The notes: generated by a model from the letters alone, not told the origin. A stretch of 64,000 bases of DNA from Xenorhabdus koppenhoeferi (GCF_900116635.1 NZ_FPBJ01000008.1:1-64000); one strand, 5' to 3'; positions 1 to 10,930 are shown, numbered from the stretch's first letter. Numbers and translations: made by a program.

Positions 1-309
1 ACAATGACCTTTGATAACGGCCTCGAATTTGCCGAACACGAACTGATCAGTAAAAATTTAGAGACAAAAATTTATTTTGCTCACCCGTATTCCCCCTGGG
101 AAAGAGGGATAAATGAGAACACGAATGGATTAATCCGAGATTACTTCCCAAAAGGAACTGATTTTAATAAGGTATCAGAGCGGGAGATTAACCTTGTGGC
201 AAACCGATTAAATAATCGCCCTCGTAAAACACGAGATTACAAAACACCGAATGAGTTATTTAAAGGAATACCCACTCATTTACTTCGTCCATTACGGTGT
301 TGCGCTTAA
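1..309 (+). mobile_element. IS30-family transposase, C-terminal part (cut by window edge)
   Basis: The reading frame is open from the first base and encodes the end of a DDE transposase. Visible motifs are TFDNGLEF (second catalytic Asp region), the HPYSPWERGINENTNGLIR block with the catalytic Glu in WERG, and RLNNRPRKTRDYKTPNE near the C-terminus, all typical of IS30 family enzymes. The N-terminal HTH and first Asp lie outside the window. The protein ends at 309 with no sign of frameshift in the visible part, so the element may be intact upstream. I cannot define its terminal inverted repeat with confidence. Confidence 0.9.
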
Positions 310-327
310 TATGTGAATCCAAATATG

Positions 328-338
328 AATGATAATCA
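328..338. promoter_or_regulatory. Fur-box-like core beside the IS30 end
   Basis: AATGATAATCA matches the centre of the Fur consensus (GATAATGATAATCATTATC) exactly over 11 bases, but the flanks match poorly. It lies between the transposase stop and the 3' end of the ChaN-like gene, so there is no obvious gene for it to control here. It could be a promoter relic or chance in AT-rich DNA. Confidence 0.3.
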
Positions 339-402
339 ATTGTATATATAAATGAAAACTATTTTTATTTATTAGTTATTCACTTCCTTGTGATAACTAC
401 TA

Positions 403-1320
403 TTATTTGATTATATTTTCACTCTTTTTTGGCGTAAACCAGATAAAATCAGCATATTCATTGTTCAAGACGATGCCTTCTTCAGCAATCATGAATACAA
501 CCATTTTTTCATTTGGTGCTATTTCTTTCACATGCTGGGGAACGCCCATCGCTTTTGCCGCGTGATATCCACCCGCAAATAATACAGCCGGTGATGGTGC
601 TTTAACCAACTGTTCGGCCATACGTTGATCACGCATTTGCTGGATCTGAGACATAGCGGAAAGATGTTGCTCATCAATCTCTTCACCGTGGGAATTTTTA
701 ATCGTTATTTCAATGAGTCTTTTAGCTTCATCAGAGACTAATGTTGTTCTATTACCCGCTTTATGGCTTTTATATGCCTGATCAATTTCACTGCGATCCA
801 GATTTGCAGCTAACAGCGGATAAGGTGCTTTCATCAGCTCCATAACCAAATTTCCGTACCACGCCCACGGCCAGCCCTGCTGCCATGCCAATAGTTTTTC
901 AACGCGTTCATTCCTGACAATCGGGTTACCTTGCAGCCAATTCTTGACTTTATTCACTTTTTCTTGCTGATTCGGGTTAATCATTTCGAGTAATACGGAA
1001 CCGTGGGGGCGTTTTTGATCAAGTTGCTGAACCAGCCATAACTCGATTTGGTGATGGTAGGGATTGTCGTGTTTCTCACCAACAACAATGCGAGAGTAGC
1101 CAGCCAATTGTTCAAGCAACTCATCAGGAGTGATAGCCTTCCCTGTTTTCATATCAAGCACTGCGCCGGGTTGCATTAACTCATCAGGGAGAATTTGAAA
1201 TGACGTTTTAGAGGTACTTTCAGCACCATTAAGAGTTACGGCACAGCCGCCGAGTACACCAGTACCAAACAGGAGAGAACAGGCTAAAAAAGTTGATTTT
1301 ATACGGGTAGATGTTTTCAT
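403..1320 (-). CDS. ChaN-like haem/iron-regulated lipoprotein
   Basis: 305 aa. The N-terminus is a lipoprotein signal with lipobox LGGC (Cys26), so the product should be anchored in the outer membrane. The body fits the ChaN/PhuW (Cofac_haem_bdg) family: RIVVGEKHDNPYHHQIE near residue 75-92, then a helical middle part and a C-terminal VLFAGGYHAAK segment. Family members bind haem and are usually iron regulated. A good Fur box lies 41 bp upstream of the start codon (1361-1379), which supports iron control. The gene is a single unit convergent with the IS30 tail. The family is clear; the exact ligand is inferred. Confidence 0.85.
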   Translation of the reverse strand: MKTSTRIKSTFLACSLLFGTGVLGGCAVTLNGAESTSKTSFQILPDELMQPGAVLDMKTGKAITPDELLEQLAGYSRIVVGEKHDNPYHHQIELWLVQQLDQKRPHGSVLLEMINPNQQEKVNKVKNWLQGNPIVRNERVEKLLAWQQGWPWAWYGNLVMELMKAPYPLLAANLDRSEIDQAYKSHKAGNRTTLVSDEAKRLIEITIKNSHGEEIDEQHLSAMSQIQQMRDQRMAEQLVKAPSPAVLFAGGYHAAKAMGVPQHVKEIAPNEKMVVFMIAEEGIVLNNEYADFIWFTPKKSENIIK

Positions 1321-1360
1321 ATTTATTCATTATAAAAAGAAAAATTGCCCGCATATTATA

Positions 1361-1379
1361 GATAATGAGAATTATTTAC
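1361..1379 (-). promoter_or_regulatory. Fur box upstream of the ChaN-like gene
   Basis: GATAATGAGAATTATTTAC matches 15 of 19 positions of the consensus GATAATGATAATCATTATC. It sits 41-59 bp upstream of the ATG of the minus-strand lipoprotein gene, where a repressor site over the promoter would be expected. Confidence 0.7.
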
Positions 1380-1478
1380 AAATAAAGCTACCCTATTAAG
1401 CAGTGACTTAACAAGGTAGCTTACTCATTACTCTGTTCCCGATCTCATTGCTGAAGTCAGGACAGTCACACATATTAT

Positions 1479-3761
1479 TTATAGAGGATTGGTTTGTGCT
1501 TCAACAGCAGCCAATGCCACCATATTCACGATACGACGCACAGAAGCAATCGGTGTCAGAATATGGACAGGCTTCGATACCCCCATCAAAACTGGCCCAA
1601 CGGTTACCCCATCCGAGCTAGTAACCCGCAGCAAGTTATAGCTGATACGAGCCGCTTCCATACTTGGCATAATCAATAAATTTGCAGAGCCTTTCAGAGG
1701 ACTGTCCGGCATGATGTCACGGCGGATACTTTCCACCAACGCTGCATCCCCGTGCATTTCACCATCAATTTCAAGTGACGGAGCCACTTGCTGAACTAAT
1801 TCCAATGTCTTACGCATTTTTTGTGCTGAATCACACTCTGAAGAACCGAAACTTGAGCGTGACAATAGAGCCACTTTAGGTTCAATACCGAAACGACGAA
1901 CTGTTTCAGCTGCCATGAGCGTTATTTCCGCCAATTCTTCCGGGCTTGGGTCTTCATTGACATAAGTATCAGCAATAAAAGTATTCCCCATTGGCAACAT
2001 CAGGGCATTCATGGCACCCGCAGTATGTACTCCCTGACGGAAACCAAAAACATCTTTCACAACTTGGTAATGCTCACTATAGCTGCCAACAGTGCCACAG
2101 ATCAGGCCATCTGCTTCACCACGATGTACCATGATGGCCCCGATCAGCGTTGGATTGCCAATCACGGCACGACGCGCCTGTTCTTGAGAAACACCGCAAC
2201 GCTTCATCATTTGATAATATTCTTGCCAATATTCTTTGAAACGCGGGTCATTTTCGTTGTTGACTACTTCAAAATCTTTACCGGCTTCAATATGCAGGCC
2301 CTGCTTCTTGATCCGCATATCAATAACGCTAGGACGGCCAATCAGGATAGGGAATGCCAATCCAAGAGAAACAAGTTCCTGTGTAGCGTGCAGTACACGA
2401 ATGTCTTCTCCTTCTGCCAACACAATACGTTTTTTCTCTTTTTTCGCTTGGGAGAAAATGGGTTTCATGAACAAGTTGGTTTTATAGACAAACTCATTGA
2501 GTTTCTCAATATACGCACTGAAATCAGTAATCGGTCGTGTTGCAACGCCTGATTCCATTGCAGCCTTCGCCACAGCAGGCGCAATTTTTACAATCAGGCG
2601 AGGATCAAACGGTTTGGGAATGATATATTCAGGGCCAAAGAATAGATCTTGATCACCATAAGCGGAAGCCACTTCCTGACTTTGTTCAGCCAGCGCCAAA
2701 TCTGCGATGGCGCGAACACAGGCAAGCTTCATTTCTTCATTAATGGCCGTTGCACCAACATCCAGTGCTCCGCGGAAAATAAATGGAAAACACAGAACAT
2801 TATTTACCTGATTAGGAAAATCAGAACGACCAGTACAAATAATCGCGTCAGGACGCACTGCTTTTGCCAGTGGAGGTAGTATTTCTGGTTCTGGGTTGGC
2901 TAATGCCATGATAAGGGGCGCTTTTGCCATAGTCTTTACCATGTCCTGTGTCAGCACACCCGGCCCTGAACAACCGAGGAAAATATCAGCATCCGGGATC
3001 ACATCCGTTAATGTACGGCTGCCGTTGTCTTCAATAGCATAATCCGCTTTGGTCTTTTCCATATTTTCTTCGCGGCCACGATAGATAACCCCTTTCGAGT
3101 CACAGACGACAATATTTTCACGTTTCAGACCCAGTGCCACCAGCAGGTTCATACAGGCAATCGAAGCCGCTCCGGCACCCGATACAACCATACGCACATT
3201 GCTGATGTCTTTCTCAACGACCCGTAATCCATTTAAAACTGCGGCAGTACAGATAATGGCTGTACCGTGCTGATCATCATGGAATACAGGAATTTTCATG
3301 CGCTCACGAAGCTTCTGTTCAATGTAGAAACATTCCGGTGCTTTGATATCTTCAAGGTTGATACCGCCAAAAGTCGGTTCCAATGCAGCAATGATATCAA
3401 CCAATTTATCTGGGTTGGACTCATCCACTTCAATATCAAAAACATCAATGCCCGAGAATTTTTTGAACAGAACGCCCTTACCTTCCATAACAGGTTTACC
3501 AGCCAACGCACCGATATTACCCAGCCCCAAGACCGCACTGCCGTTGGAGATCACTGCAACAAGGTTGCCACGGGCAGTATATTTATAGGCCGCCAAAGGA
3601 TCTGTTACTATCTCAAGGCAAGGAGCCGCCACTCCCGGAGAATATGCCAGTGCCAGATCACGTTGTGTTGTCAGTGGCTTAGTCGGGGTAATTGTGATTT
3701 TTCCTGGCTGTGGAAATTCGTGAAAATCAAGAGCACTTTGTTTTAATTTTTCGTCCATCAT
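1479..3761 (-). CDS. maeB: NADP-dependent malic enzyme with PTA-like C-terminal domain
   Basis: 760 aa, the usual length of enterobacterial MaeB (759 aa in E. coli), and near-identical over long blocks. Residues 1-425 are the malic enzyme part: [12 protein letters not shown], the catalytic Lys region of the [13 protein letters not shown] block, FHDDQHGTA metal-binding motif and the Rossmann stretch [10 protein letters not shown]. Residues from about 430 form a phosphotransacetylase-like domain that acts in allosteric control by acetyl-CoA. It decarboxylates malate to pyruvate and makes NADPH. The reading begins MMDEKLKQ, so either of two adjacent ATGs (3761 or 3758) may be used. It stands alone; an ERIC repeat lies upstream at 3912-4047. 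Confidence 0.97.
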   Translation of the reverse strand: MMDEKLKQSALDFHEFPQPGKITITPTKPLTTQRDLALAYSPGVAAPCLEIVTDPLAAYKYTARGNLVAVISNGSAVLGLGNIGALAGKPVMEGKGVLFKKFSGIDVFDIEVDESNPDKLVDIIAALEPTFGGINLEDIKAPECFYIEQKLRERMKIPVFHDDQHGTAIICTAAVLNGLRVVEKDISNVRMVVSGAGAASIACMNLLVALGLKRENIVVCDSKGVIYRGREENMEKTKADYAIEDNGSRTLTDVIPDADIFLGCSGPGVLTQDMVKTMAKAPLIMALANPEPEILPPLAKAVRPDAIICTGRSDFPNQVNNVLCFPFIFRGALDVGATAINEEMKLACVRAIADLALAEQSQEVASAYGDQDLFFGPEYIIPKPFDPRLIVKIAPAVAKAAMESGVATRPITDFSAYIEKLNEFVYKTNLFMKPIFSQAKKEKKRIVLAEGEDIRVLHATQELVSLGLAFPILIGRPSVIDMRIKKQGLHIEAGKDFEVVNNENDPRFKEYWQEYYQMMKRCGVSQEQARRAVIGNPTLIGAIMVHRGEADGLICGTVGSYSEHYQVVKDVFGFRQGVHTAGAMNALMLPMGNTFIADTYVNEDPSPEELAEITLMAAETVRRFGIEPKVALLSRSSFGSSECDSAQKMRKTLELVQQVAPSLEIDGEMHGDAALVESIRRDIMPDSPLKGSANLLIMPSMEAARISYNLLRVTSSDGVTVGPVLMGVSKPVHILTPIASVRRIVNMVALAAVEAQTNPL

Positions 3762-3911
3762 CTGATCCTTTACGCGTCTGTCGAGGTAAAAATTTGCCCA
3801 GTATAATAGTTATAGAAAGTTAAATCATGATGTTAACAGCATTTTGTTCATAACCACCAAAAACAAAGGATAAAAAATAATCAAGGCATGATTTTATGTT
3901 AACCAATATTA

Positions 3912-4047
3912 TATACACTTCGTCTTTCAAACTGCCTCTTTGTTGGCTGCACTCGCTCACCCCGGTCACCCCGGTCACATAGTTATCTATGCTCCCGGGG
4001 ATTTGCTCTCTTGCCGTCGCGATACAATTTAAAATCCATTGTGTATA
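3912..4047 (-). repeat. ERIC-type repeat (inverted orientation)
   Basis: About 136 bp bounded by TATACACTTCGTC and TTGTGTATA, with the ERIC core GCTCCCGGGG and CACTCGCTCACCCC in inverted orientation. The core contains a 9-bp tandem duplication, CACCCCGGT twice at 3958-3975, which explains its extra length relative to the copy at 37397-37522. Confidence 0.85.
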
Positions 4048-4230
4048 GATATTATCCCAAAGATACCCAATTAGAGTTATTAATTTATCAATTAATAACC
4101 TGATAAATTAATTAAAGAAGTATTTTTAAATTAGCATTTAAAATAAGCTTACAAAAACAAAATTTAATCTATAAAATATTCCTGAAATTTATTTAGAAAA
4201 TTATTAGCAATTAAGGAAACGCATTTTCTT

Positions 4231-4320
4231 ATGAATGTGAATTTTATTTCATCTATATGGATAAACCTGTTTGCGATATTTCTATTTTTATATCAGGATA
4301 TATTTTCAGAATCTCATTAG
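4231..4320 (+). CDS. possible 29-aa hydrophobic micro-ORF upstream of narP
   Basis: ATG at 4231 opens a 29-codon frame with a central hydrophobic stretch (INLFAIFLFLY). AAGGAAA lies upstream but about 10 bases away, a long spacing. It lies in the 380-bp AT-rich spacer before the response regulator, which otherwise shows nothing recognisable after the ERIC copy. It could be chance; no homologue is known to me. Confidence 0.2.
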   Translation: MNVNFISSIWINLFAIFLFLYQDIFSESH

Positions 4321-4432
4321 CTATGATTCAATATACTCTATAAAAATCACACAGCAATTTAACATAAAGCAGAATCCTGTCTTTTATGTTTTATAAAACA
4401 TAAAATCTGCATTTCTATATGGGAGAAAGAAC

Positions 4433-5068
4433 ATGCATAATCATTCAGTCATGATAGTCGATGATCATCCTATCATTCGTCACGGGCTAAAAGGTTTGAT
4501 TGAATTAGAACGAGAACTTATTGTGACTGCCGAAACTGACAATGGTGAAGATGCGATTAATATCGCTTGCCAAATAAAGCCTGACATTATTTTGATAGAT
4601 CTGAATATTCATGGCATTTCTGGAGTTGATACGATTAAATCTCTTCGCCGAAAAGGGCTAAGCACCTATATTCTGGTACTTTCTGATTCAGATAATCGCA
4701 GTGATATTTATGATGCAGTTGACGCAGGTGCAAATGGTTATTTATTAAAGGATATTGAACTTGACCCTCTGTTGAGCAACATAAAAAAAGCCATAGATGG
4801 CCAGTCTGTGTTCAGTGAGAAAGTCCATCAATATTTATCCACTCGCCATCTCTATATTGATCCGTTATCAAAATTAACCAAACGTGAATTGGATGTCTTA
4901 AAAGAAATTTCAGAAGGCATGACAAATAAAGAAATAGCTGACTTCCTTTTTATTTCAGAAGAGACCGTGAAAGTCCACACACGTAACCTATTGAAAAAAC
5001 TTAAATCCCGCTCCCGTCTAGAAGCCACTATCATCTATCTAAAACATAGAAAAACAGTATTGATCTAA
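4433..5068 (+). CDS. narP: NarL/FixJ-type response regulator, NarP-like
   Basis: 211 aa. Residues 1-125 are a receiver domain with acidic pocket VDDHP, phospho-acceptor Asp56 (DIILIDLNIHG), Ser/Thr switch and GYLLKD. Residues about 145-205 are a LuxR-type HTH: LTKRELDVLKEISEGMTNKEIADFLFISEETVKVHTRNLLKKL. The layout and many residues resemble NarP, the nitrate/nitrite regulator that works with NarQ/NarX. No sensor kinase or nap/nar gene is adjacent, so the nitrate role is inferred from similarity. A good ribosome site (GGGAGA) lies 8 bases before the ATG. An inverted repeat at 5100-5136 follows. Confidence 0.75.
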   Translation: MHNHSVMIVDDHPIIRHGLKGLIELERELIVTAETDNGEDAINIACQIKPDIILIDLNIHGISGVDTIKSLRRKGLSTYILVLSDSDNRSDIYDAVDAGANGYLLKDIELDPLLSNIKKAIDGQSVFSEKVHQYLSTRHLYIDPLSKLTKRELDVLKEISEGMTNKEIADFLFISEETVKVHTRNLLKKLKSRSRLEATIIYLKHRKTVLI

Positions 5069-5099
5069 CTGAGTTATTTCTTAATCTTCTCAGTTGCAA

Positions 5100-5136
5100 C
5101 ACAATTTCCCTAAATTCTTCCGATGGGGAAATTGTG
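5100..5136 (+). terminator. inverted repeat after narP
   Basis: CACAATTTCCC and GGGAAATTGTG form a perfect 11-bp stem with a 15-base loop, 32 bp after the narP stop. There is no U-tract, so it may be a weak terminator or a 3' stabilising structure. Confidence 0.4.
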
Positions 5137-5396
5137 GATTATGAAAAATTACAAATTAATTTACAATAAATTAATTTCAAATATAGTAAATTAATACACT
5201 ATTTATTTAATTTATTATTTCCAATGGGATTTATTTATCTCTGCTCTACCATTTTTTATGGTTATCCACCGCTTGTGGTATCACATAAGGATCAGAAGAA
5301 AAAACGGCAAAGCGTGCACAGATACGTGTTATCTGGATAAACTGCCAAATTTCACGCATTATGTTGAGTATGTAAAATAAGATCAAGGATCTCACC
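5137..5396. other. AT-rich spacer before the yffB-like gene
   Basis: No recognisable gene. It must contain the promoter for the yffB-dapE group. A minus-strand frame crossing it lacks a ribosome site and was not called. Confidence 0.5.
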
Positions 5397-5807
5397 ATGT
5401 CAGATACTATTCCCCATAAAGCATTCATTCTCTACGGTATCAAAAATTGCGATACCATAAAAAAAGCACGTCACTGGTTAGAAGACCAAGAGATCCCTTA
5501 TCAATTTCATGACTATCGTGTTGATGGTTTATCTTCTGAGTTACTTCAATCATTTATTGAGCACATAGGTTGGGAATCCCTTTTGAATACCCGAGGTACA
5601 ACTTGGCGTCAGTTGTCTGATGAACAAAAAGCAGCCATCAATAATGCGGAGGCTGCTAAAGTACTCATGTTGGAAAAACCTGCAATAATAAAACGTCCTC
5701 TCTTAGTCTCAACCACAGAGGAAACAACAGCAGAGGAATCAGCAGAAAAGTATTTGCTCGGCTTCAAGGCCGAACAATATCAACAATACTTTCGCATGAA
5801 TAGATAA
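5397..5807 (+). CDS. yffB: ArsC/Spx-family reductase-like protein YffB
   Basis: 136 aa, thioredoxin fold of the ArsC/Spx type. The N-terminus [18 protein letters not shown] and the blocks [20 protein letters not shown] and [10 protein letters not shown] closely match E. coli YffB (about 118 aa). This copy has about a 7-residue N-terminal extension and a longer, Thr/Glu-rich loop ([12 protein letters not shown]) before the C-terminus. YffB keeps one active-site Cys and is thought to use glutathione; its substrate is unknown. It lies 10 bp before dapE, the same pairing as in E. coli, so the two are probably co-transcribed. AAGGAT lies 8 bases before the ATG. Confidence 0.88.
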   Translation: MSDTIPHKAFILYGIKNCDTIKKARHWLEDQEIPYQFHDYRVDGLSSELLQSFIEHIGWESLLNTRGTTWRQLSDEQKAAINNAEAAKVLMLEKPAIIKRPLLVSTTEETTAEESAEKYLLGFKAEQYQQYFRMNR

Positions 5808-5817
5808 GGACTCCATC

Positions 5818-6945
5818 ATGATTTGTCCAGTCATTGATCTTGCTCAACAGTTAATCAAGCGTCCTTCCGTTAGCCCCGATGATCAAGGCTGTCAGGAGCT
5901 TATTATTCAGCGTTTGCAAAATATCGGCTTCACAATAGAACGAATGCCTTTCGGGGATACCCTGAATTTTTGGGCTTATCGTGGAACGGGAATAACGTTT
6001 GCCCTTGCTGGACATACCGATGTGGTTCCTGCTGGTGATATTTCACAGTGGCAAACACCTCCTTTTGAACCCGCTATCCGCGACGGAATGCTGTATGGTC
6101 GTGGTACAGCTGACATGAAAGGCTCCTTGGCTGCAATGGTTGTAGCCGCTGAACGTTTTGTAATGGAAAACCCGGATCATCAAGGCCGCCTTGCTTTTTT
6201 GATCACATCAGATGAAGAGGCGAAAGCGGTAAACGGAACAGTCAAAGTCATTGAAACCTTGATGTCACGCTATGAGCGTCTGGATTATTGTTTGGTAGGC
6301 GAACCTTCCAGCCAACAGCGTCTTGGCGATATTATCAAAAATGGGCGACGAGGTTCGTTAACCGCCAGTCTGACTATTTTGGGAACCCAAGGACATGTTG
6401 CCTACCCTCAACTGGCAGATAATCCTATCCACCATTCTCTGTCTTTTCTACAAGAGCTGGTCAATACCAAATGGGACAACGGAAATGAATTCTTCCCTGC
6501 AACAAGTATGCAAATCGCCAATATTCAAGCGGGAACCGGCAGCAATAATGTGATTCCGGGTAAATTATGGATTCAATTTAATTTCCGTTTTAGCACTGAA
6601 TTGACAGATACCGAGATCAAGCAGCAGGTTGAAGATATGCTGAAAAAGCATAACCTGAAATATGAACTTGATTGGTGGCTATCAGGCGAACCTTTCCTGA
6701 CCTGTGAAGGTGTACTTGTTGACGCGACGGTTGAGTCCATCCAGCATTTTTGTGAATATCAGCCAGAGCTATCAACCAGTGGCGGTACATCAGATGGGCG
6801 TTTTATTGCCAAGATGGGTGCCCAAATCGTAGAATTAGGGCCAATTAATGCCACAATCCATAAAGTCAATGAGTGCGTCAACGTGTCTGACTTACAAAGA
6901 TTAAGCCTTATTTATCAACGCATCATGGAACAATTGATAAAATGA
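5818..6945 (+). CDS. dapE: succinyl-diaminopimelate desuccinylase
   Basis: 375 aa, the normal family length. An M20 metallopeptidase-fold enzyme that hydrolyses N-succinyl-LL-DAP in the lysine/meso-DAP pathway and so feeds peptidoglycan. Zinc-site motifs are AGHTDVVP (His66), GRGTADMKG (Asp99), SDEEAKA (Glu pair near 134-135), the VGEPSS block (about 160) and the C-terminal [10 protein letters not shown] with the last His ligand. It follows the yffB-like gene by 10 bp and overlaps the next gene by 4 bp (ATGA), indicating one operon. Confidence 0.97.
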   Translation: MICPVIDLAQQLIKRPSVSPDDQGCQELIIQRLQNIGFTIERMPFGDTLNFWAYRGTGITFALAGHTDVVPAGDISQWQTPPFEPAIRDGMLYGRGTADMKGSLAAMVVAAERFVMENPDHQGRLAFLITSDEEAKAVNGTVKVIETLMSRYERLDYCLVGEPSSQQRLGDIIKNGRRGSLTASLTILGTQGHVAYPQLADNPIHHSLSFLQELVNTKWDNGNEFFPATSMQIANIQAGTGSNNVIPGKLWIQFNFRFSTELTDTEIKQQVEDMLKKHNLKYELDWWLSGEPFLTCEGVLVDATVESIQHFCEYQPELSTSGGTSDGRFIAKMGAQIVELGPINATIHKVNECVNVSDLQRLSLIYQRIMEQLIK

Positions 6946-7610
6946 TGACACCTGAAATGTTAACTGGCCTGTCCACAGATCATCTGGTAACACTTGCGGG
7001 TAGCCATCGTTTACAGTTCAATGCCACCAAAGCATTTCTTGCCATGCAGAAAGATGCCACCAAAGCAGGCTTTAAGTTACAACCCGCCAGCTCGTTTCGT
7101 GATTTTACACGCCAGCAAACTATCTGGAATGAGAAGTTTCGCGGTCAGCGTCCAGTTCTGGATGATAATAGCCAACCGCTTGACATCTCAAAAATGAGTG
7201 AAAGTAAAGTGAGTGAAGCCATTCTCCGCTGGTCTGCCCTGCCAGGAGCAAGCCGCCATCATTGGGGCACCGAACTGGATATATATGATCCATTTTTGCT
7301 ACCGCAGGGTAAAAAACTGCTACTGGAACCGTGGGAATATGAAAATGGAGGGTATTTTGAGCCATTGACTAATTGGCTAACAGAAAACATGTCTCATTAT
7401 GATTTCTATCGTCCATTTACCCGACACGATGCTGGTGTAGCTTATGAACCGTGGCATATCAGTTATTGGCCTACATCTCATAAAGCCGAAAATTTATTCA
7501 ATGAACAAGTGCTACTAAGTGCTTGGCAAGATCGTGATATTGCCGGCATTGATTGGTTAAAAATCAATCTATCCTATATATTTGAAAGATACATCAGAGT
7601 TGTAGGTTAG
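6942..7610 (+). CDS. M15-family (VanY-like) D,D-carboxypeptidase/peptidase
   Basis: 222 aa. The motif [13 protein letters not shown] (His and Asp zinc ligands) followed by EPWHISYWP (catalytic Glu and third ligand His) is the M15B VanY signature. The upstream SSFRDFTRQ block also fits. No signal peptide is seen, so the site of action is uncertain; many relatives of this type are cytoplasmic or exported by unknown means. The start ATGATG overlaps the dapE stop, so it is translationally coupled to a DAP-synthesis gene, which suggests a cell-wall peptide role. Confidence 0.85.
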   Translation: MMTPEMLTGLSTDHLVTLAGSHRLQFNATKAFLAMQKDATKAGFKLQPASSFRDFTRQQTIWNEKFRGQRPVLDDNSQPLDISKMSESKVSEAILRWSALPGASRHHWGTELDIYDPFLLPQGKKLLLEPWEYENGGYFEPLTNWLTENMSHYDFYRPFTRHDAGVAYEPWHISYWPTSHKAENLFNEQVLLSAWQDRDIAGIDWLKINLSYIFERYIRVVG

Positions 7611-7623
7611 GGTAATGGTCAGC

Positions 7624-7738
7624 TATACCCAATGGATTTCAAGATGCAGCGCGACGGCAAGCAGGGGCATAGCTAACTCTGTGACTGGGATGAGTGAGCG
7701 CGGCTAACAAAGCTGCAACTTGAAAGACGACGGGTATA
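7624..7738 (+). repeat. ERIC-type repeat (shortened)
   Basis: 115 bp from TATACCCAATGGATTTC to GACGACGGGTATA. Compared with the copy at 37397-37522 it lacks about 11 bases in the left half of the core. Confidence 0.85.
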
Positions 7739-7788
7739 AACACTAAGAGCCTTATGGAGGAGACTCTTAACATTCTGAGGAAAATACC

Positions 7789-7986
7789 ATGCATTGGTTG
7801 ATAAAAGATTATTGGTGGATTGTTCTGTTGGTTCTGATCGGTATTGTTATTAATGCGGTAAAAGCATTAAGTCGTGTCGATCAAAAACATTTTTTAGATA
7901 ATAAACCAGACTTACCTCCACATCGGGATCTTAATGCTCAATGGGATGATGAGGACGATTGGCCTCAACAGGATCGTAAGAAATAA
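7789..7986 (+). CDS. ypfN: YpfN-family small membrane protein (UPF0370)
   Basis: 65 aa. One N-terminal membrane segment ([16 protein letters not shown], residues 9-24) is followed by a charged cytoplasmic tail ending in [13 protein letters not shown], the pattern of YpfN, which sits next to dapE in E. coli. A good ribosome site (TGAGGAAA) precedes the ATG. Its last 56 bp overlap the 3' end of tmcA on the other strand. Function unknown. Confidence 0.85.
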   Translation: MHWLIKDYWWIVLLVLIGIVINAVKALSRVDQKHFLDNKPDLPPHRDLNAQWDDEDDWPQQDRKK

Positions 7987-10096
7987 CCCAATTTTTCCAC
8001 TGATTGGCAAGTATTCTATCTATGCTTGCCAATGCGTGGGCCACTTCGGCTCTCCAATGTTTCAATAACGCCTTACGCCCACTCAACGATAAATCACGTG
8101 CGCACTGTTCAATATCTATCCGCTGTTGAAGATATTTTCGCAAAGCAGGCAATGCCAAATTGCTCATCAGCAATAGCCGCTGTAGTGCAAAATAAGAGGC
8201 GGACAAGGGGCGGTGAGCAAATGCAAACCCGGATAACTCCTGCCAATCACGCGCATTGAGTTGTTCGTCATCATCATACTTAATGGGTAGGGAAAACCCA
8301 AGCAACATCCCCAATCTCTGGGCATCGCGGGATAATTGTTGCTGTGCAGATTGAGCAAGCTGATGCCCTTGTGCACTCAACGGCAAGATAGCCATCGCGG
8401 AATAGCAACCGCTGCTTGCTTCCCGATGTGTTCCCATTCTCACCAACTGAAAACCACATTTTTGCCAAAAGGCTAAAAGTTCATCGGTATAGCCAAAACT
8501 GACAGAAAGAAAATCCAACCGATGCTTATTGGCTTCCTGACATTGTTGGGTTATCAAATGTTGGGCAATCCCGCGGCGGCGATACTGTGCTTGCACTGCG
8601 ATTCGGCTAACCCGCTGTGATTTCAGTGTGGCAGCAAGTGGAAAACCACCATGTGCTGCCAAGGATTGAGCCACCAGATTTCCCCTTGGACGGCGGCGCC
8701 CTGCCCATATCTCATGTGCCAATGATGGAGATAAACCACCTTCATTTATCATCCACAGCGCCCCGATCAATTGTTGCTTATCCGCAGGGAAACAAGACCT
8801 GGCAGCAAGAAATGTCATTCCGTTACCATCCAGCAATCGACGCAAATCGAGGGGGGATGTACGGTAATGTGCACTGGTTAATAATCCATAAAATTGGCGC
8901 AATAATGTCGGTTGTTCTGACCACATGGGTTGTTTAATGGGATAAAAATTCAGTACTTTTTCAAAATTGAAATATGCGGATTGTTCATCAAACCACAACT
9001 TATTATCAAAGAGCTTTTTATCATCGAATAATAGGGCGCTGTCCAGCCAAGTTTCCAGTGGATCGTTTTCAGCCCAACGCATTGGTGTTTTCAATTCCCG
9101 AATTTGGCATTCAGGTAATTCAGCACAAAGTTTCAACAAAAAGCCCCGCCCCGTACCTTCATAGCCCTGAACTGTTGAAGTCAGCAGTACCCGTGGAAAA
9201 TATCGTATCAATTCAGACAGCTGTGGTATTGGGATCGCCGCAGCTTCATCAATCAGTAACCAGTCAACGTTATTTTTATTTTCCTTACCATTTTTTTTCA
9301 ATCGGCAATATTTCAGTAAATTATCTACCGACCAAAATGGCGTTTCTTGCTCTGAAGAACCCTGTTCTGAAAGCCCAGAGTAATGCAGGATCACCTCTGT
9401 GGTAATTTTTGCAGGCGCACATAACCAGCATTGACCATGCCAATGCCGCACCAACATTCCCGCCAATGCGGATTTTCCACGCCCTCTCGGAGCAGTAATA
9501 ACCCAAACACCTCGTGAAACCTGTGACAGTTCATCCAAAATAGCTTGCTGACTAACTGTTGGATTCCCGTCAGGCATCTGCCACAACTGAGCCTGAGGCA
9601 AGGGCTGCGCCCTGAAAGGAATTTCCTGTCGCCATAATAAGACATTAGGAAATGCGAGGATCTGCCGCTGAATATGACGAATAAAATGAGGTGTCGGAAT
9701 AATCCCGCCCGACTCATTCCAGCGCGAGCTATCTTCGTCCGGTTGTTCAGTCCACTGTAACCAAGGGGGTATACGCATAACCAACCAACTCCCTGCTTTC
9801 AGGGCACCAGCCAGTATTGCCAACGCCTCAGCATTAAAACCACGAGTCGCATCAAAAATACCATGCACAAATTCACGCCCCAGCAAACTGACAGCTTTTC
9901 TCGGTTCAATAGCCTCAGGGATATAAGATGAAACCGTTAGCCAATCCCCATGAAACTGTTTTTTCAGATGAGTAACCATCGATTCACTCCATTGAAGATC
10001 ACCACTCAATACGACTAAACGGCGATGACCCTGTTGTTGCATCTGTGCTTGCAACCCTGCCCATTCACTATCCAGCACATTTTCCAACACAATCAT
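7931..10096 (-). CDS. tmcA: tRNA(Met) cytidine acetyltransferase
   Basis: 721 aa, longer than the E. coli enzyme (671 aa). TmcA makes N4-acetylcytidine at the wobble position of elongator tRNA-Met using ATP/GTP and acetyl-CoA. An N-terminal DUF1726-like domain is followed by an RNA helicase-like ATPase with Walker [12 protein letters not shown] (about 201-211) and Walker [12 protein letters not shown], then a GNAT domain with [15 protein letters not shown]. The extra length comes partly from an insertion around [15 protein letters not shown] and partly from the C-terminal tail, which runs into the convergent ypfN gene. The start overlaps the stop of the DUF441 gene by 4 bp, so the two form an operon. 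Confidence 0.95.
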   Translation of the reverse strand: MIVLENVLDSEWAGLQAQMQQQGHRRLVVLSGDLQWSESMVTHLKKQFHGDWLTVSSYIPEAIEPRKAVSLLGREFVHGIFDATRGFNAEALAILAGALKAGSWLVMRIPPWLQWTEQPDEDSSRWNESGGIIPTPHFIRHIQRQILAFPNVLLWRQEIPFRAQPLPQAQLWQMPDGNPTVSQQAILDELSQVSRGVWVITAPRGRGKSALAGMLVRHWHGQCWLCAPAKITTEVILHYSGLSEQGSSEQETPFWSVDNLLKYCRLKKNGKENKNNVDWLLIDEAAAIPIPQLSELIRYFPRVLLTSTVQGYEGTGRGFLLKLCAELPECQIRELKTPMRWAENDPLETWLDSALLFDDKKLFDNKLWFDEQSAYFNFEKVLNFYPIKQPMWSEQPTLLRQFYGLLTSAHYRTSPLDLRRLLDGNGMTFLAARSCFPADKQQLIGALWMINEGGLSPSLAHEIWAGRRRPRGNLVAQSLAAHGGFPLAATLKSQRVSRIAVQAQYRRRGIAQHLITQQCQEANKHRLDFLSVSFGYTDELLAFWQKCGFQLVRMGTHREASSGCYSAMAILPLSAQGHQLAQSAQQQLSRDAQRLGMLLGFSLPIKYDDDEQLNARDWQELSGFAFAHRPLSASYFALQRLLLMSNLALPALRKYLQQRIDIEQCARDLSLSGRKALLKHWRAEVAHALASIDRILANQWKNWVISYDPVEANRPHHPIEH

Positions 10097-10545
10097 GACC
10101 TACCAATCAACATTGATAAAATACCGGCAGCAATCAGTGGGCCAACGGGAACTCCCCTAAATAGAGCCACACCCAATATTGTGCCGACCAATAACCCCGC
10201 CACTGTGGACGGTTGACTGGACATTAAAGCTACGCCACGGCTTCCCAGCCATGACACAATTACACCAACAGCAATAGCGAGCAGGGATTTCCAATTCAGG
10301 AAGGAACTAAAAACTTCTTGTGCAGAGATTTTTCCACTTGCAATAGGAGCCATGACTCCGATGGTCAGAATCAGGATGCCTATCGTCAAGCCATACTTTT
10401 CCACCCAGGGAAAAAACTGATTTAATGGTGTGATGCGAACCACCAGCAAAAATAGCATGGCGAAAGTGACAGTCATGTTATGGCTGATAATACCAAGCCC
10501 TGCCAGCACGAGTAAAATAAGTAACGTCGGATCAATATGGCTCAT
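10093..10545 (-). CDS. DUF441 family inner-membrane protein (UPF0756, YeaL-like)
   Basis: 150 aa with four hydrophobic segments (about 8-36, 50-72, 86-108, 114-147). The sequence [34 protein letters not shown] and [26 protein letters not shown] match the YeaL/DUF441 family. The function of the family is not known. It is upstream of and overlaps tmcA by 4 bp, an association worth noting but not explained. Confidence 0.88.
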   Translation of the reverse strand: MSHIDPTLLILLVLAGLGIISHNMTVTFAMLFLLVVRITPLNQFFPWVEKYGLTIGILILTIGVMAPIASGKISAQEVFSSFLNWKSLLAIAVGVIVSWLGSRGVALMSSQPSTVAGLLVGTILGVALFRGVPVGPLIAAGILSMLIGRS

Positions 10546-10930
10546 GGATTTTTAATTTCCTACAAAATAAGTCTTACAAGACAAAATTTGATGTCTTCAC
10601 TACACCAGTACTGCAGACAACATAGATTCTGACATGGTGAAGAATCATAAATGGATGAAAATAGAATCAAATGGGTTAATCATGTAGCAATTCGTGTTTT
10701 TTAATATCCTTGCTTTAAATAGTAACAATGATAAATAATTACAAAACCTGAGCATGATATAATCTTGACTCTTGATAATAGAAATATCACAGCAGGAATA
10801 ATTTACTCATAACATCAGTAAAAAATCGAATTAATCATGCTTTACTGATAAATATCAATACAATTACCAAGGTGAATGCGGAAAGGTTGTAAGAAATGCC
10901 TTGCAAACAGGATGCGTTCGTATAATCAAT
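10546..10930. other. 385-bp spacer without a recognised gene
   Basis: AT-rich, between the divergent DUF441 gene and the small lipoprotein gene. It should hold both promoters; I see no clear operator, repeat or RNA. Confidence 0.5.

Noticed and set aside
2025-2552. Long antisense frames inside maeB
   Set aside because: Shadows of a strongly conserved gene; same situation in tmcA, mdtB and mdtC.
5246-5428. Minus-strand 60-codon frame before the yffB-like gene
   Set aside because: No ribosome site; overlaps the real gene start; no known homologue.
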